Source of the DNA: Lachnospiraceae bacterium
GTDB taxonomy: Bacteria; Bacillota; Clostridia; Lachnospirales; Lachnospiraceae
Assembly (NCBI GenBank): GCA_024682835.1
Contig: JAIKYU010000074.1
Location: 1-36,019 of the forward strand
Direction of reading: 5' to 3'
DNA: 36,019 nucleotides
Made by a program: the position numbers and the translations under genes. The notes beneath the pieces are model-generated. The model saw only the letters and a program-made list of their open reading frames with translations. It did not search any database and was not told the origin of the DNA. Below, piece by piece: positions 24,746 through 34,400 of this stretch. Every line of letters begins with the position of its first letter. Position 1 is the first letter of the stretch.

Positions 24746-24777
24746 AAAAAGCACAAAGACGCGGCACATGCCGCGTC
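24746..24777 (-). terminator. Hairpin between divIC and tilS, possible attenuator
   Basis: On the minus strand GACGCGGCA pairs with TGCCGCGTC across a 2-base loop, followed by TTTGTGCTTTTT. It is a moderate rho-independent terminator or attenuator within the operon, at the place where spoIIE often lies in spore formers. Confidence 0.55.
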
Positions 24778-24800
24778 CCGATCACCCCTGCAGGCGATAA

Positions 24801-25118
24801 TCACTCATGCTTAAACACGATCTCTCCGTCATAGACAAGCCCCAGCTTTTCCTTGGCCACCTTTTCAATATAGCCGCGGGTCTGCGTGTACTTCTTGTAC
24901 TCCTCAATCTCCTCCGCGCGCTGCTTCTCCGCCTCGATCTGGGACTCCAGCTCCGCAATATACGCCTGCTTCTCGCTCAGCTGCTGTGCAAAGCCGTAGC
25001 TCCGCACAAAAACCACCACGACCAGCAGTGACACCACAAACCCTGTCAGAAACAGGGAAAATCGCATCCAATGATTCTTACGGTATTGCGGTTTGCTCTT
25101 ATTGACAGCCACAGTCAT
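24801..25118 (-). CDS. divIC: Septum formation initiator, DivIC/FtsB-like
   Basis: A 105-residue bitopic division protein. A basic cytoplasmic N terminus precedes one transmembrane helix (about residues 21-42) and an extracytoplasmic coiled coil (about 45-75), then the family-typical C-terminal segment TRGYIEKVAKEKLGLVYDGE. DivIC and FtsB proteins pair with FtsL and help activate septal wall synthesis. The ATG at 25118 abuts its GAAGGA sequence too closely; a GTG two codons inside has better spacing, so the true protein may be two residues shorter. Flanked by rqcP and tilS, as in other Clostridia, but without the sporulation genes often found beside it. Confidence 0.9.
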   Translation of the reverse strand: MTVAVNKSKPQYRKNHWMRFSLFLTGFVVSLLVVVVFVRSYGFAQQLSEKQAYIAELESQIEAEKQRAEEIEEYKKYTQTRGYIEKVAKEKLGLVYDGEIVFKHE

Positions 25119-25175
25119 TCCTTCGTCTAAAAATGGACGGAAACATGTTCATAGTAATCGATTTTTTGTTATTTG

Positions 25176-25424
25176 TCAATCGGAATTTAGATATCGAATC
25201 ATTTCCCTGGCCGCTTCCTTTGTGGCATTGTCCTCCACGACAAGGACCTCGGCGTTCACAAGCTTCTCGCCGAACCGGATCGTGATCCGGTCGCCGACCC
25301 TGACCTCGGAGCCCGCCTTGGCCACCTTGCCGTTGATCTCCACACGACCGGCATCACAGGCCTCATTGGCCACTGTCCGGCGCTTGATCAGACGGGAAAC
25401 CTTCAGAAATTTGTCGAGCCGCAT
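25176..25424 (-). CDS. rqcP: S4-domain RNA-binding protein RqcP (YabO/Hsp15 family)
   Basis: An 82-residue single S4-domain protein. MRLDKFLKVSRLIKRRTVANEACDAG is the RNA-binding helix pair (given here as a family-typical start, RLDKFLK...RLIKRRT), followed by the small beta strands VEINGKVAKAG and VGDRITIRF. RqcP stabilises peptidyl-tRNA on obstructed 50S subunits during Ala-tail synthesis in ribosome quality control. AAAAGGAGGG precedes the ATG. It lies downstream of the hup terminator and immediately before divIC. Confidence 0.93.
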   Translation of the reverse strand: MRLDKFLKVSRLIKRRTVANEACDAGRVEINGKVAKAGSEVRVGDRITIRFGEKLVNAEVLVVEDNATKEAAREMIRYLNSD

Positions 25425-25496
25425 GTGCCCTCCTTTTCAGAACCGCCGGATGGACATGCAGGATATCTTCCCGGCTTTTTTCTTTGCGTATACAAA

Positions 25497-25529
25497 ACGG
25501 CCGGTCGGATACGAGTATCCGCCGGCCGT
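25497..25529 (-). terminator. Rho-independent terminator after hup
   Basis: On the minus strand ACGGCCGG-CGGATA pairs with TATCCG-(A)-CCGGCCGT, a 14-bp stem with one bulged base, followed by TTTTG. It lies 25-57 bases after the HU stop and probably reduces readthrough into rqcP. Confidence 0.85.
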
Positions 25530-25553
25530 CCGCATGTTTCCGATGGATTTGTC

Positions 25554-25832
25554 TTACTTCTTGTTGACAATGTCCTTCAGAGCCTTGCCAGCCTTGAACT
25601 TGGGAGCAAGAGATGCCGGAATCTTCATCGCCTTGCCGGTCTGAGGGTTTCTGCCCTCGCGAGCCGCTCTCTTGGAAACCTCAAAGGTACCAAAGCCGAT
25701 CAGCTGAACCTTGTTCTTCTTCTTCAGCTCCTTGGAAACGGTGTCCGTGAAAGCCTTGAGTGCCTTCTCAGCATCCTTCTTGGAAAGGCCTGTTTCCTTC
25801 GCGATTGCAGCAACTAACTCTGTCTTGTTCAT
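25554..25832 (-). CDS. hup: HU-family DNA-binding protein
   Basis: A 92-residue HU protein that bends DNA and organises the nucleoid as a dimer. The N-terminal helices (MNKTELVAAIAKETGLSKKD region) are followed by the beta arm segment containing FGTFEVSKRAAREGRNPQTG, the signature of the family, and a C-terminal helix. Length is normal. It has an excellent AAGGAGGA ribosome binding site, a near-consensus promoter and its own terminator, consistent with high, independent expression. It is the first gene of the conserved hup-rqcP-divIC block. Confidence 0.98.
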   Translation of the reverse strand: MNKTELVAAIAKETGLSKKDAEKALKAFTDTVSKELKKKNKVQLIGFGTFEVSKRAAREGRNPQTGKAMKIPASLAPKFKAGKALKDIVNKK

Positions 25833-25898
25833 TGACTTTTTCCTCCTTATTGTCGTTAGAAAGTGTCAAATGCCTTGTCTATCAAGACATCCTTAACA

Positions 25899-25927
25899 TT
25901 TATAATGACTTTCTGCCCATTTGTCAA
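25899..25927 (-). promoter_or_regulatory. Near-consensus hup promoter
   Basis: On the minus strand TTGACA (25922-25927) and TATAAA (25899-25904) are exactly 17 bases apart, the best promoter match in the window. The leader would be about 60 bases. Confidence 0.85.
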
Positions 25928-25970
25928 GGGTTTATTGCAAGTTCGTTACAAATAGGTTACGAATCACGTG

Positions 25971-27503
25971 CTATTCGTCCCCCTGAGCCATGACAAGCTC
26001 AGGAAATGCGTAGGTTTTGTTGGTCTGTGCATCATCAATATAGATATTATAACTCTTTGTTTCATAGCCCTCGCGTGCAAGCGTGACGGTGTGCTGGCCG
26101 GATACCTTGACGAAGGACGTCGGCGTGACCCCCATGTAATTGCCGTCCATATAAAACTCCACCCCCTCCGGGGATTCCACACGGATCTCAAATCCCGGCA
26201 TCGTCGTGCGCGTCGTCTCATTGCCGGAGATATCGACCACCGTCACCGTCGTCTGTGTGGTCGAGCCGCTTCCGGCGCCGGCATTGTTGGTTGCGCCCTC
26301 TCCTGCGTTCGTTGCTCCCGTCCCGGCATAGCCTGCGGAGGAGTTCCACCAGTCCGAGGTGCCGGCTGTCGCCGCGGTATTCGACGTCGCTGCGGTATCC
26401 GACGTCGTCGCGGTTGTCACCGTGGATGACCGGGCGGATGCCTGACCCGCCTCGGGATCCTCCTCGAGGGTCAGCCTCATGGTCGCCCGCTTCGACCCGA
26501 CGCGAATGTATTCCGAGACCGGCAGATACCCTTCGGCGGTCAGCTGGACCTGATGCACGCCCTGCGTCAGATATACCGGCAGATCGGGCGAAACCGGTTC
26601 TCCGTCCACGCGGAGCTTCCCTTCCGCATCCTCCGGCTCAATCTGAAAGAGGATCTCCGTCGTCTCCGGCGTCAGGAGCTGTATGGTCGATGAATCGATG
26701 ACCGTCTCCATTCCGCGCAGTATGGTCACCTGTCTGCTGTCATTGGCTCCCTGCCCGAGAATCTGCATCCGGTAGGTCCCCTCCGGCGCGGCAACGAGCG
26801 TCCGGGCATTCACCCGCTGGATATAGCGGTTGTCCAGATTGAGCCACGCACCCTCGATATCCTTTCCGTCCACCTCGGTGGAGGTGAGCCGCAGATACCC
26901 GTGTCCGCTCGTCACGACCACGCTGTAGATCTCCTTGTCAATCCCGCGCACCGTGAGAATATCCCCGTCCAGGATCTCCTCGGCAATGATGCGCTCTCCC
27001 TGTCCCTCGCCGCCGTTCAGGAGCAGCGCCGTCGCCGGGAGATGGAAATTTTCTCCGTCGATCTGCATCAGCTCCTGCTCCGTGTCAATCCGGTAATTGC
27101 GCACATCCTCCTTAGTCCAGGCCGTGGTGGAGACCACAAGGGAATTCAGATGCTTGGACTGGTGGAGAAAGGTCACATCCGCCACGTCCCCGGGCACGAG
27201 CAGTCCCGTTGAAACCGGCCTCCTGTCCCGGTCATAGACCATCGACATATTGTCGGCATTGAGCGTATAATAACGGCCCAGCATATGCTGACAGAAGGTC
27301 ACCGTCCCCGCCGACTGATCGACGCTCCGAATAACCGCCGTGTCCATGGAATCGTACTTGTATAAAAGAGAACCGATCTGCTCCGTCTCCTCCTGACCGG
27401 CCTGTGCAGCACACACCGCCGCAGGCCATGCCGCAAGCAGCATGACAGCAAGCAGCACGCCGGGAAATCCTCTCAAAATGGAGCTTCCCGTTCTCTCTGA
27501 CAC
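25971..27503 (-). CDS. Exported PEGA-domain protein
   Basis: A 510-residue protein with a probable signal peptide: a short basic N terminus, the hydrophobic core GVLLAVMLLAAWPAAVCA, and a likely cleavage after Ala. The first ~270 mature residues form a beta-rich region I do not recognise. Two PEGA-type domains follow, one near GKLRVDGEPVSPDLPVYL and one at the C terminus with VEFYMDGNYMGVTPTS. Between them is a Thr/Ala/Ser/Gly-rich linker of about 90 residues. PEGA domains are thought to be cell-surface or wall-associated. The GTG at 27503 is chosen for its GGGAG site eight bases upstream; a TTG at 27539 overlapping the cca stop is the alternative. It follows cca in the same operon. Confidence 0.82.
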   Translation of the reverse strand: MSERTGSSILRGFPGVLLAVMLLAAWPAAVCAAQAGQEETEQIGSLLYKYDSMDTAVIRSVDQSAGTVTFCQHMLGRYYTLNADNMSMVYDRDRRPVSTGLLVPGDVADVTFLHQSKHLNSLVVSTTAWTKEDVRNYRIDTEQELMQIDGENFHLPATALLLNGGEGQGERIIAEEILDGDILTVRGIDKEIYSVVVTSGHGYLRLTSTEVDGKDIEGAWLNLDNRYIQRVNARTLVAAPEGTYRMQILGQGANDSRQVTILRGMETVIDSSTIQLLTPETTEILFQIEPEDAEGKLRVDGEPVSPDLPVYLTQGVHQVQLTAEGYLPVSEYIRVGSKRATMRLTLEEDPEAGQASARSSTVTTATTSDTAATSNTAATAGTSDWWNSSAGYAGTGATNAGEGATNNAGAGSGSTTQTTVTVVDISGNETTRTTMPGFEIRVESPEGVEFYMDGNYMGVTPTSFVKVSGQHTVTLAREGYETKSYNIYIDDAQTNKTYAFPELVMAQGDE

Positions 27504-27535
27504 CTTTTCCGCTCCCGTATGACCGTCTCCGGCTC

Positions 27536-28900
27536 TCAACCGCGTTCCCCTTCCTTCCGACCGTACCTGTCGATCAGATATTCCTTTGTGTTATGCGAAG
27601 GCTCTTTCAGGACATCCTCAAGCATCCGTCGGAGAATCTCCCCGATCTTCGGCCCGGCGGGAATCCCGGCCTCCGTCAGATCCTTGCCGCTAACTGCCAG
27701 ATCCGCGATCTCCACCGGTTCTTTTGCCTCACAGATCCGTTGCCACTCTGCTTTGATTCGCGCAAGGCGATCCAGCTTCTCCTGCTGCAGATACTTGCTC
27801 TGCCCCCGCACATCACAACCCATGACACATAACAGCATGGGAAAATCCTCCCTGCCAACCCGCGACGCCGTCTCCCGGACGCTCACGGGATCACTCTCCG
27901 GCCGCAGATCATGCCAGGTAATCAGATTCTTCACCCGGACAACCGTCCGGGTGTCCTCCTTCCAGCGCCTGAGAATCCGTTCGGCCAACGCGGCGCCCTC
28001 CCGCGGATGACCGGAAAAGTGATCGATTCCCTCCTCATCCGTCGTTTTCATAAGAGGCTTGGCGGAATCGTGCAGCAGCACCGTAAGCGCCAAAAGCCGC
28101 CGGTCCGCCGGTGACGGTGTCTCTGCCCGCACACTTGCCCGAAGCGCTGCAAGCGTGTGTTCGCCCACCGTGTAGCAGTGATGCGGGTTATTCTGGGTCG
28201 TCTCCATCATCGCATTAAACTCCGGGAAAAAGACCTCCGTCAGGCCCAGCTCCCAGAGATCACGCACCTGACCGGGATTTGCCGAGCAAAGGATCTTCTC
28301 CATCTCATCGCGGATCCGCTCGCCGGAGACCGAAGCGATCGTGGCCGCAAGCGCGCAAATGGCCTCCCTCGTCCCTTCCTCTATGGAAAAGGAGAGCTCT
28401 GCGGCAAAACGCACCGCCCGCATCATCCGCAGCGCATCCTCGTCAAATCGCTTCATCGGATCGCCCACCGCCCGGACAATCCCGGTCTCCAGATCCTGCC
28501 TGCCCCCGAAGAGATCAACCAGCCCGTCCCGGTCGTTGTAGGCCATGGCGTTGATCGTGAAATCCCTTCGTTCCAGATCATCGGCAAGGCGGCCGGTAAA
28601 GGTCACCTCGTCCGGATGCCGGTGATCCGCATAGGCACCGTCCAGCCGGTAGGTCGTTACCTCATACGAGGTCTGCCCCAGACGCACAGTCACCGTGCCG
28701 TGTTTGATGCCGGTGTCGATCGTATGCCGAAAAAGCGCCTTAACCTGCTGTGGTAAGGCGCTTGTCGTGATATCCCAGTCCCTTGGAATCCGTCCCATCA
28801 GACTGTCCCGCACACATCCGCCCACGACATAGGCTTCGTGGCCGGCTTCCTCAAGAATCCGGATGATTCGGGCAGCATCTGCCGGGAGAACGATTGTCAT
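27536..28900 (-). CDS. cca: CCA tRNA nucleotidyltransferase with HD domain
   Basis: A 454-residue class II CCA-adding enzyme that builds or repairs the 3' CCA of tRNAs. The nucleotidyltransferase head has VVGGCVRD and the catalytic carboxylates D41 and D43 (RDWDITT), then the RRDFTINAMAY and FDEDALRMMRAVRFAAEL motifs that select nucleotides and bind tRNA. A C-terminal HD domain (LLHDSAKP, TWHDLRPE, CDVRGQSK) may act on 2',3'-cyclic phosphate. It starts 14 bases after proS with a GAGG ribosome binding site, and its stop overlaps a possible start of the PEGA gene, so proS-cca-PEGA form one transcript. Confidence 0.96.
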   Translation of the reverse strand: MTIVLPADAARIIRILEEAGHEAYVVGGCVRDSLMGRIPRDWDITTSALPQQVKALFRHTIDTGIKHGTVTVRLGQTSYEVTTYRLDGAYADHRHPDEVTFTGRLADDLERRDFTINAMAYNDRDGLVDLFGGRQDLETGIVRAVGDPMKRFDEDALRMMRAVRFAAELSFSIEEGTREAICALAATIASVSGERIRDEMEKILCSANPGQVRDLWELGLTEVFFPEFNAMMETTQNNPHHCYTVGEHTLAALRASVRAETPSPADRRLLALTVLLHDSAKPLMKTTDEEGIDHFSGHPREGAALAERILRRWKEDTRTVVRVKNLITWHDLRPESDPVSVRETASRVGREDFPMLLCVMGCDVRGQSKYLQQEKLDRLARIKAEWQRICEAKEPVEIADLAVSGKDLTEAGIPAGPKIGEILRRMLEDVLKEPSHNTKEYLIDRYGRKEGERG

Positions 28901-28914
28901 CCATCTACCTCAAT

Positions 28915-30354
28915 TTAATAGGACCGCCCCCAGACAACCATCTTCTTTGCGGGTTTTCCGCAGCAGACACAGGTGTCCGCAAGATGCTCCTGTGTAAAGG
29001 GCATACAACGGCTTGTGACGGACAGTTCCTCCTTGATCTTGTTTTCACAGGCGACGTCGCCGCACCACATGGCCTTGACAAAGCCCTTCGTGTCACGAAA
29101 CTGTTCCCGGAACTCCTCCCAGTTTGCCGCCGTATAGGTCGCCGTCTCAAGATGCTCCTTTGCCGCCGCATAGAGCGCTGTCTGCATTTCCTCCAGCAGC
29201 TCCGCAATCCGCTTCGGCGCCTCGTCAATCGCGCACTCGGTCTTTTCTCTCGTGTCACGGCGCACCAGGACGCACTTCCCGGCTTCGATGTCCTTGGGGC
29301 CGATCTCGACACGCAGCGGAACGCCGCGCATCTCATGCTCCGCAAACTTAAAGCCCGGGCTCTTATCCGTGTCGTCAAGCTTTGCCGAAATTCCGGCGGC
29401 CTTTACGGCCATGCAGAGTCTGTCCGCCGCAGCCAGAACCCCTTCCTTTTTCTGCTGAATCGGAATGACCACCGCCTGCACCGGCGCGATGCGCGGCGGC
29501 ACCACCAGACCGGAATCGTCCCCGTGCACCATGATCATCGCACCGATCAGTCTCGTGGAAAGTCCCCAGGAGGTCTGGAAAGGATAATGCGGCTGATTGT
29601 CCTGCCCCGTAAAGGTGATATCAAACGCCCGTGCAAAGCCGTCGCCGAAATGATGACTCGTACCGGACTGCAAGGCACGGCCGTCATGCATCATCGCCTC
29701 GATGGTATACGTCGCCTCCGCGCCTGCAAACTTCTCCTTGTCGGTCTTGCGGCCCTTGATCACGGGAATGGCAAGATCCTCCTCGAGAAATTCCGCATAG
29801 ACATCCAGCATCTTCTGCGTGCGCTCCTCCGCTTCCTCGCGGGTCGCGTGCATGGTGTGTCCCTCCTGCCAGAGGAATTCGCGCGAGCGAAGGAACGGCC
29901 TCGTCTCCTTTTCCCAGCGGACGACCGAGCACCACTGATTGTAGACCATGGGAAGATCCTTGTAGGAATGAATCTCATTCTTGTAGAAATCACAGAACAG
30001 CGTCTCCGACGTCGGCCGCACACAGTAGCGCTCCGTCAGCTGCTCCCCGCCGCCACAGGTCACCCATGCCACCTCCGGCGCGAAGCCCTCGACATGATCC
30101 TTTTCCTTCTGAAGCAGACTCTCCGGAATCAACAGCGGCAGATAGACATTTTCCACTCCCGTCGCCTTAAACCGTGCATCCAGAAGCCTCTGAATGTTTT
30201 CCCAGAGGGCGTAACCGGCCGGTTTCAGGATGATAAAGCCCTTGATGTTGGAATAGGCCACCAGCCCGGCCTTGACGACCACATCGGTGTACCACTGCGC
30301 AAAATCCACGTCCCGGGAGGTAATCGCCTCCACCAGTTTCTTGTTGTCCGCCAT
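28915..30354 (-). CDS. proS: Prolyl-tRNA synthetase, short (archaeal-type) form
   Basis: A 479-residue class II synthetase that charges tRNA(Pro). It lacks the large editing insertion of the longer bacterial type and so belongs to the short ProS form shared with archaea and many Firmicutes. Class II signatures are CVRPTSETLFCDFY, the long motif 2 region with RFRSRE-like FLRSREFLWQEGHTMH, and GLSTRLIGAMIMVHGDDSG. The C terminus has cysteines (WCGDVACE, CVCCGKPA) typical of the zinc-binding extension of this type. It is the first gene of the operon with cca and has an extended -10 promoter. Confidence 0.96.
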   Translation of the reverse strand: MADNKKLVEAITSRDVDFAQWYTDVVVKAGLVAYSNIKGFIILKPAGYALWENIQRLLDARFKATGVENVYLPLLIPESLLQKEKDHVEGFAPEVAWVTCGGGEQLTERYCVRPTSETLFCDFYKNEIHSYKDLPMVYNQWCSVVRWEKETRPFLRSREFLWQEGHTMHATREEAEERTQKMLDVYAEFLEEDLAIPVIKGRKTDKEKFAGAEATYTIEAMMHDGRALQSGTSHHFGDGFARAFDITFTGQDNQPHYPFQTSWGLSTRLIGAMIMVHGDDSGLVVPPRIAPVQAVVIPIQQKKEGVLAAADRLCMAVKAAGISAKLDDTDKSPGFKFAEHEMRGVPLRVEIGPKDIEAGKCVLVRRDTREKTECAIDEAPKRIAELLEEMQTALYAAAKEHLETATYTAANWEEFREQFRDTKGFVKAMWCGDVACENKIKEELSVTSRCMPFTQEHLADTCVCCGKPAKKMVVWGRSY

Positions 30355-30387
30355 GTTGATTGCTCCTTTTTCAAAAAATGTGCGTTT

Positions 30388-30396
30388 ATTATATCA
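30388..30396 (-). promoter_or_regulatory. Extended -10 promoter of proS
   Basis: On the minus strand TGATATAAT is a perfect extended -10 element (TGnTATAAT) 33 bases before the proS start; the -35 region is weak, as is common for this promoter type. It lies only 15 bases beyond the GH43 stop. Confidence 0.6.
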
Positions 30397-30410
30397 CAAC
30401 TCCCGTACCC

Positions 30411-31388
30411 TCAGTCGTAGGGATGGATGGTCTCGATGGTTCCGTCTTCCGCAATATTGAGCTTTGTGTACTTGACACAACGCTCGTGGGTCACGCCCCC
30501 GGAGAGCTCACAGTCATGGTAGAAAAGATACCAGTCCCCGTCAATCTGCACAATGGAATGGTGGGTCGTCCAGCCAAGAACCGGTTCCATGATCCTCCCC
30601 TTGTAGGTGAAGGGCCCGTCCGGGCGGTCTCCCTCCGCGTAGCAGATATAATGCGTGGTGCCGGTAGAATAGGACAGATAGTATTTCCCGTTCAGCTTAT
30701 GCATCCAGGGTCCCTCGAAATAGCGGCGGTCCTCATCGGAGGCCTTCAGGGGCTGTCCGTTCTCATCCAGAATCTGCAGCTGCTTCGGCTTCGTGAGATA
30801 CTTTGATCCGTCGTCCGCAAGCTCCGCAAAAACCGGTCCCAGCGCCGGCTCATCCCCCTCCGGCCGGTGCTCGTCCGGATTGAAGGATCCCGACTGCCAC
30901 ATCTCCAGCTGACCTCCCCAGAGTCCGCCGTTGTAGCAATAGATTTTGCCGTCGTCATCCACAAGCACGGCCGGATCGATGCTGTAGCTGCCCGGAATCG
31001 GCTCATCATAGGGTTTGAACGGACCGACGGGGCTGTCGCCCACCGCGACCCCCAGACGGAAAACCTCGTTTTTATCCTTTGCCGGAAAGACCAGATAGTA
31101 TTTGCCGTTCTTTGTAAACAGATCAGGTGCCCACATCTGCCGTCCGACCCAGGGCACATCATGCTGGTGAAGCGCCAGGCCGTTGTCCACACAGGGGGCA
31201 TCCAGACTGTCCATCGACAGCACATGATAGTCCTCCATCATATACTGCTCGCCGTCGTCGTCATCCGGCACATCCCGCTCCACATCGTGGGAAGGATAAA
31301 TGTAAATCTTACCGTCAAATACATGGGCGGACGGATCCGCTGTGTAGATGTGTCTGACCAGTGGCTTGCGCTCGTTCTCTCTTCTCAT
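30411..31388 (-). CDS. Glycoside hydrolase family 43 enzyme
   Basis: A 325-residue five-bladed beta-propeller glycosidase acting on arabinose- or xylose-containing plant polysaccharides or oligosaccharides. The three catalytic carboxylates are D18 (TADPSAHVF, general base), D138 (YSIDPAVLVDDDG, pKa modulator) and E225 (RYFEGPWMHKLNGKYYLSY, general acid). No signal peptide or carbohydrate-binding module is present, so it is likely cytosolic and acts on imported oligomers. AAGGAGG precedes the ATG. The exact specificity (xylosidase, arabinofuranosidase or arabinanase) cannot be read from the sequence. No transporter or sugar regulator is adjacent. Confidence 0.94.
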   Translation of the reverse strand: MRRENERKPLVRHIYTADPSAHVFDGKIYIYPSHDVERDVPDDDDGEQYMMEDYHVLSMDSLDAPCVDNGLALHQHDVPWVGRQMWAPDLFTKNGKYYLVFPAKDKNEVFRLGVAVGDSPVGPFKPYDEPIPGSYSIDPAVLVDDDGKIYCYNGGLWGGQLEMWQSGSFNPDEHRPEGDEPALGPVFAELADDGSKYLTKPKQLQILDENGQPLKASDEDRRYFEGPWMHKLNGKYYLSYSTGTTHYICYAEGDRPDGPFTYKGRIMEPVLGWTTHHSIVQIDGDWYLFYHDCELSGGVTHERCVKYTKLNIAEDGTIETIHPYD

Positions 31389-31433
31389 GAACCGGTTCCT
31401 CCTTAGATTGTTGTTGAACCTCTACCGTCCATC

Positions 31434-31439
31434 ATTATA
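31434..31439 (-). promoter_or_regulatory. -10 box upstream of the GH43 gene
   Basis: On the minus strand a perfect TATAAT lies about 46 bases before the GH43 start. The -35 region is poor. An imperfect inverted repeat (AACCG-TC-CGGTT, 31443-31454) sits where a repressor or activator could bind. Confidence 0.45.
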
Positions 31440-31479
31440 CATGAACCGGACGGTTTTTTCACGCAAAGATTCTCTGTAT

Positions 31480-34400
31480 TTAATTGTGGCGGGGTATCTG
31501 ACCCGGTCCGCCATTAACCGGATTCGGATGCTTCCCGTTCGTGAGACCCGGTTCGGACGTCGGAGCTGCCGGACGACGATGGATACCGCCGTTTCCGGTC
31601 ATCGGTGACCCTCCGAACTGCTTGCGGAACATGTCATCAATACTGATATCCCGCACCTGCGGTTTCCAGGCCTCCATCCGATCCATGGCAAGCGCCAGGG
31701 CGGTGTTCTGGGCCTCGCTTCTCTCTGACTCCGGAATGGCCTGAATGGCCACGGTCAGATTCTCGGCAAAGGTGTGACCGGCTGTCCTGTCATTCACCTG
31801 ATAAGCGCTGTCCGCCACCTGCTGCACATGCGGCACAAGATTGCCCTTCGCATCGAAACAGACTTCCGAAAGCATCGTAAAGAGCGCCTGGTTGTCCTCC
31901 TGTGCCCAGAAGCTGTTCATCAGCTCGGTATCAACGACCGGTTCCCCGCCGCGGGCGGGTGCGATCTGCCTGTAGTCCACGATCTGACCTGTCAGAGGGG
32001 AAGGCTCGGCATCCGGCAGCGTGAGATGCTCCTCGATGAAACGCGAGGGTTCTTTTGCATCCTTTAAAAGCTTCTTTCTGATCTCGTTGGGGAATTTGAT
32101 CCGGTAATAGGGTACCAGTCCCTGCTTCGGCTGCTGCGAAGTGATGGCACACTCCGTGTCCGCAGGTCCCACCAGCGTGAGCATTTCAGCATTTTCCGCC
32201 TCGGCAAGCGTGATTTTTCCGGTTTCATCGTCAAGGCTCAGATCCGGATAGTTTTTCAGCTCCTCCACCCCTTTTGTAACCTTGTCCCTGTGGAGCTCCG
32301 ACAGCCACACCAGAGACAGATCCCGCTGGTATCCTGCCGGCTGTGTCCGTGTCTTTTTCACCACCTCGTAGAGATCCACACTGTGAGTCTGATCGGGATT
32401 CGCGCCCTTTGCCAGATCCTTCGGATCGGGCTGACGAGAATCCTTTAAGAGCAGCGTAGTGCCCTTGATGCCCACAATGGTCTGGTAATGCCCGCAGTAC
32501 TTGATGGCCACCGGTGAACGATCGTGCTGCAGGGCATATTTTACCTGCTGTCTGATGGCCTCCACCGCGGTATCATCCGCCTCGTCCCGGAAGATCGCGC
32601 CGTGATCCCCGGTTTTGGCGGGCGGCAGGTCTTCAAAGCCCCAGCTGTGCATGGCCGTGTTGGGCACCGTCTTCATCACCAGCTCACTGTCATGGAAGGG
32701 ATCGGAGCCCGCTTCATTGTTGAATTCGTTGGTTTCCAGTGCTCTGGCCTGGTCGCCCTCCTGCAGCGTCTTCGTGGTGCGGTATGCGCGGACCACCTCC
32801 TGTGAAATCCGGACCCCCCGGCTCTTCAACAGGTTGGAAAGCGCCACAGACCAGCAGCCCTGAGCAGACGTCTGGAAATCATCCTGATGGATGCCCGGCA
32901 GCATGACGGTGCCGTCCAACAGCGTCGTCACGGCGGGAGAAGCCGGCGCTTTGCCGCTGTCCGCGCGCTGTCTGCTCTCCTTGACGGCCTGATTGATCCG
33001 GTTAAGACCCGCGATCCGCTGATCCAGATAGTCGATGTACATCTGTCCGTCGGGCATCGTCTTCAGGGTATCGCCGTACATCTTTTTATACTGCCTGAGC
33101 ACCGTGACATCGCCGCAGTTTAAGATGGCGCGCGGCAGCGTCTCATCACCGGGATCAAAATCCTGTTTATCCACATTCATGTCGTGGGAGCGGATGAGGA
33201 TCTCGCCCGTGATCGGGTTTCTGACCGGGGCGTGCACGCCGGGCTCCCTGCGCTTCGGCGGATACTTCTTCAGTTCCTCCAAAAGCTGTTGCTGCTGCGG
33301 ATTCGGCTGCGCATTCTGCGCTTTCTTTTGCGGATTCTGTGCTTTCTTTTGCGGTCCCTGTACCGGCCGCACCGGTACCTCCTGCGTCGTTTTCGGGGTT
33401 TCTGCCGGACGCACCGGTACCTCCTGTGTCGCTTTCGGAGGCTCCGCAGGTCTTACGGGCGGCTGCACAGGGGGCTCTACCGGGGGCTCTACCGGCCGCA
33501 CCCGTACCTCCGGCGCTGCTTTCGGAGGCTCCACCGGCTGCACAGGGGGCTCCACCGGCCGCACCGGCGGCTCCTGTTCCGTGGTCGGTTCGGTGCCGGA
33601 GGTGAGTTCCTCTTCAAGTCCCTCTTCAAGCTCCTCTTCAAGTCCCTCTTCGAAATCCTCCTCAATACCATCCTGGAGATCCCGATCCTCCGCTGCCCGT
33701 GACTGCTCGGCAGCCTCCGCTTCCGTCCAGAACCGGTTGTTCCAGACCATCCAGTTCATCGGATGATCCATGACATCGGGCTTCATGTTGACATCGGCAC
33801 CGTAGTCCTTGAGAATCCTGCCGTTTAAGAACCGGTCCCGAAGCTCTTTCTCTTCCTCGTTGTGGCGGTAATCACCGAAGAGCTCGGGCAGCGCTTCCTG
33901 CTCCCTGCCCTCGTCGATCTGCTGAAGCCTGGCCCGGACATAGGTGTAGGGCAGCTTCCCTTCGCGATACTGGGTGGTCAGAGACTTCATCCTGTCCACA
34001 CGAAGCCCTGACAGGCTCTGCTCGAGCTTTGCCTTCTCCGCCTCCAGCGTGCGCTTCTCCCTGAGGAGCGCCACCTTCTCCTCATAGGCGGCCAGACCTT
34101 TTCTCTCGTCTTCCCTGAGCGCCGCCCGATGGATCGCGGCATCCGCCTGAGCGATCTTCGCATCCCGCCTTGCGATCCGCTCGTTCAGCTTCCGAATGAG
34201 CTCCGCCGTCTGCTTCATCTGTGAATTGAAGCGCTTCTCCTCCGCTTTCACGCCCTTGCGGATCGTGTCCTCCGCCTTGTTCATGAGCTTCGTGCGGTTG
34301 TTCTTCAGATCCAGATAATTCTTTCTCTGCGTCTCCAGCGCCTTCTTCCATTCCCTGGTGAGTGCGGGAAGATTCAGATCCGGCTGTGTCTTGCGCAGCG

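Noticed and set aside
33300..33680. Possible intergenic tandem array
   Set aside because: The repeats keep the reading frame of the giant gene and follow codon boundaries.
33035..33766. Plus-strand Gly/Ser/Cys-rich frames of up to 243 codons
   Set aside because: They are antisense to the Pro- and Glu-rich repeats of the giant protein and have no family features.
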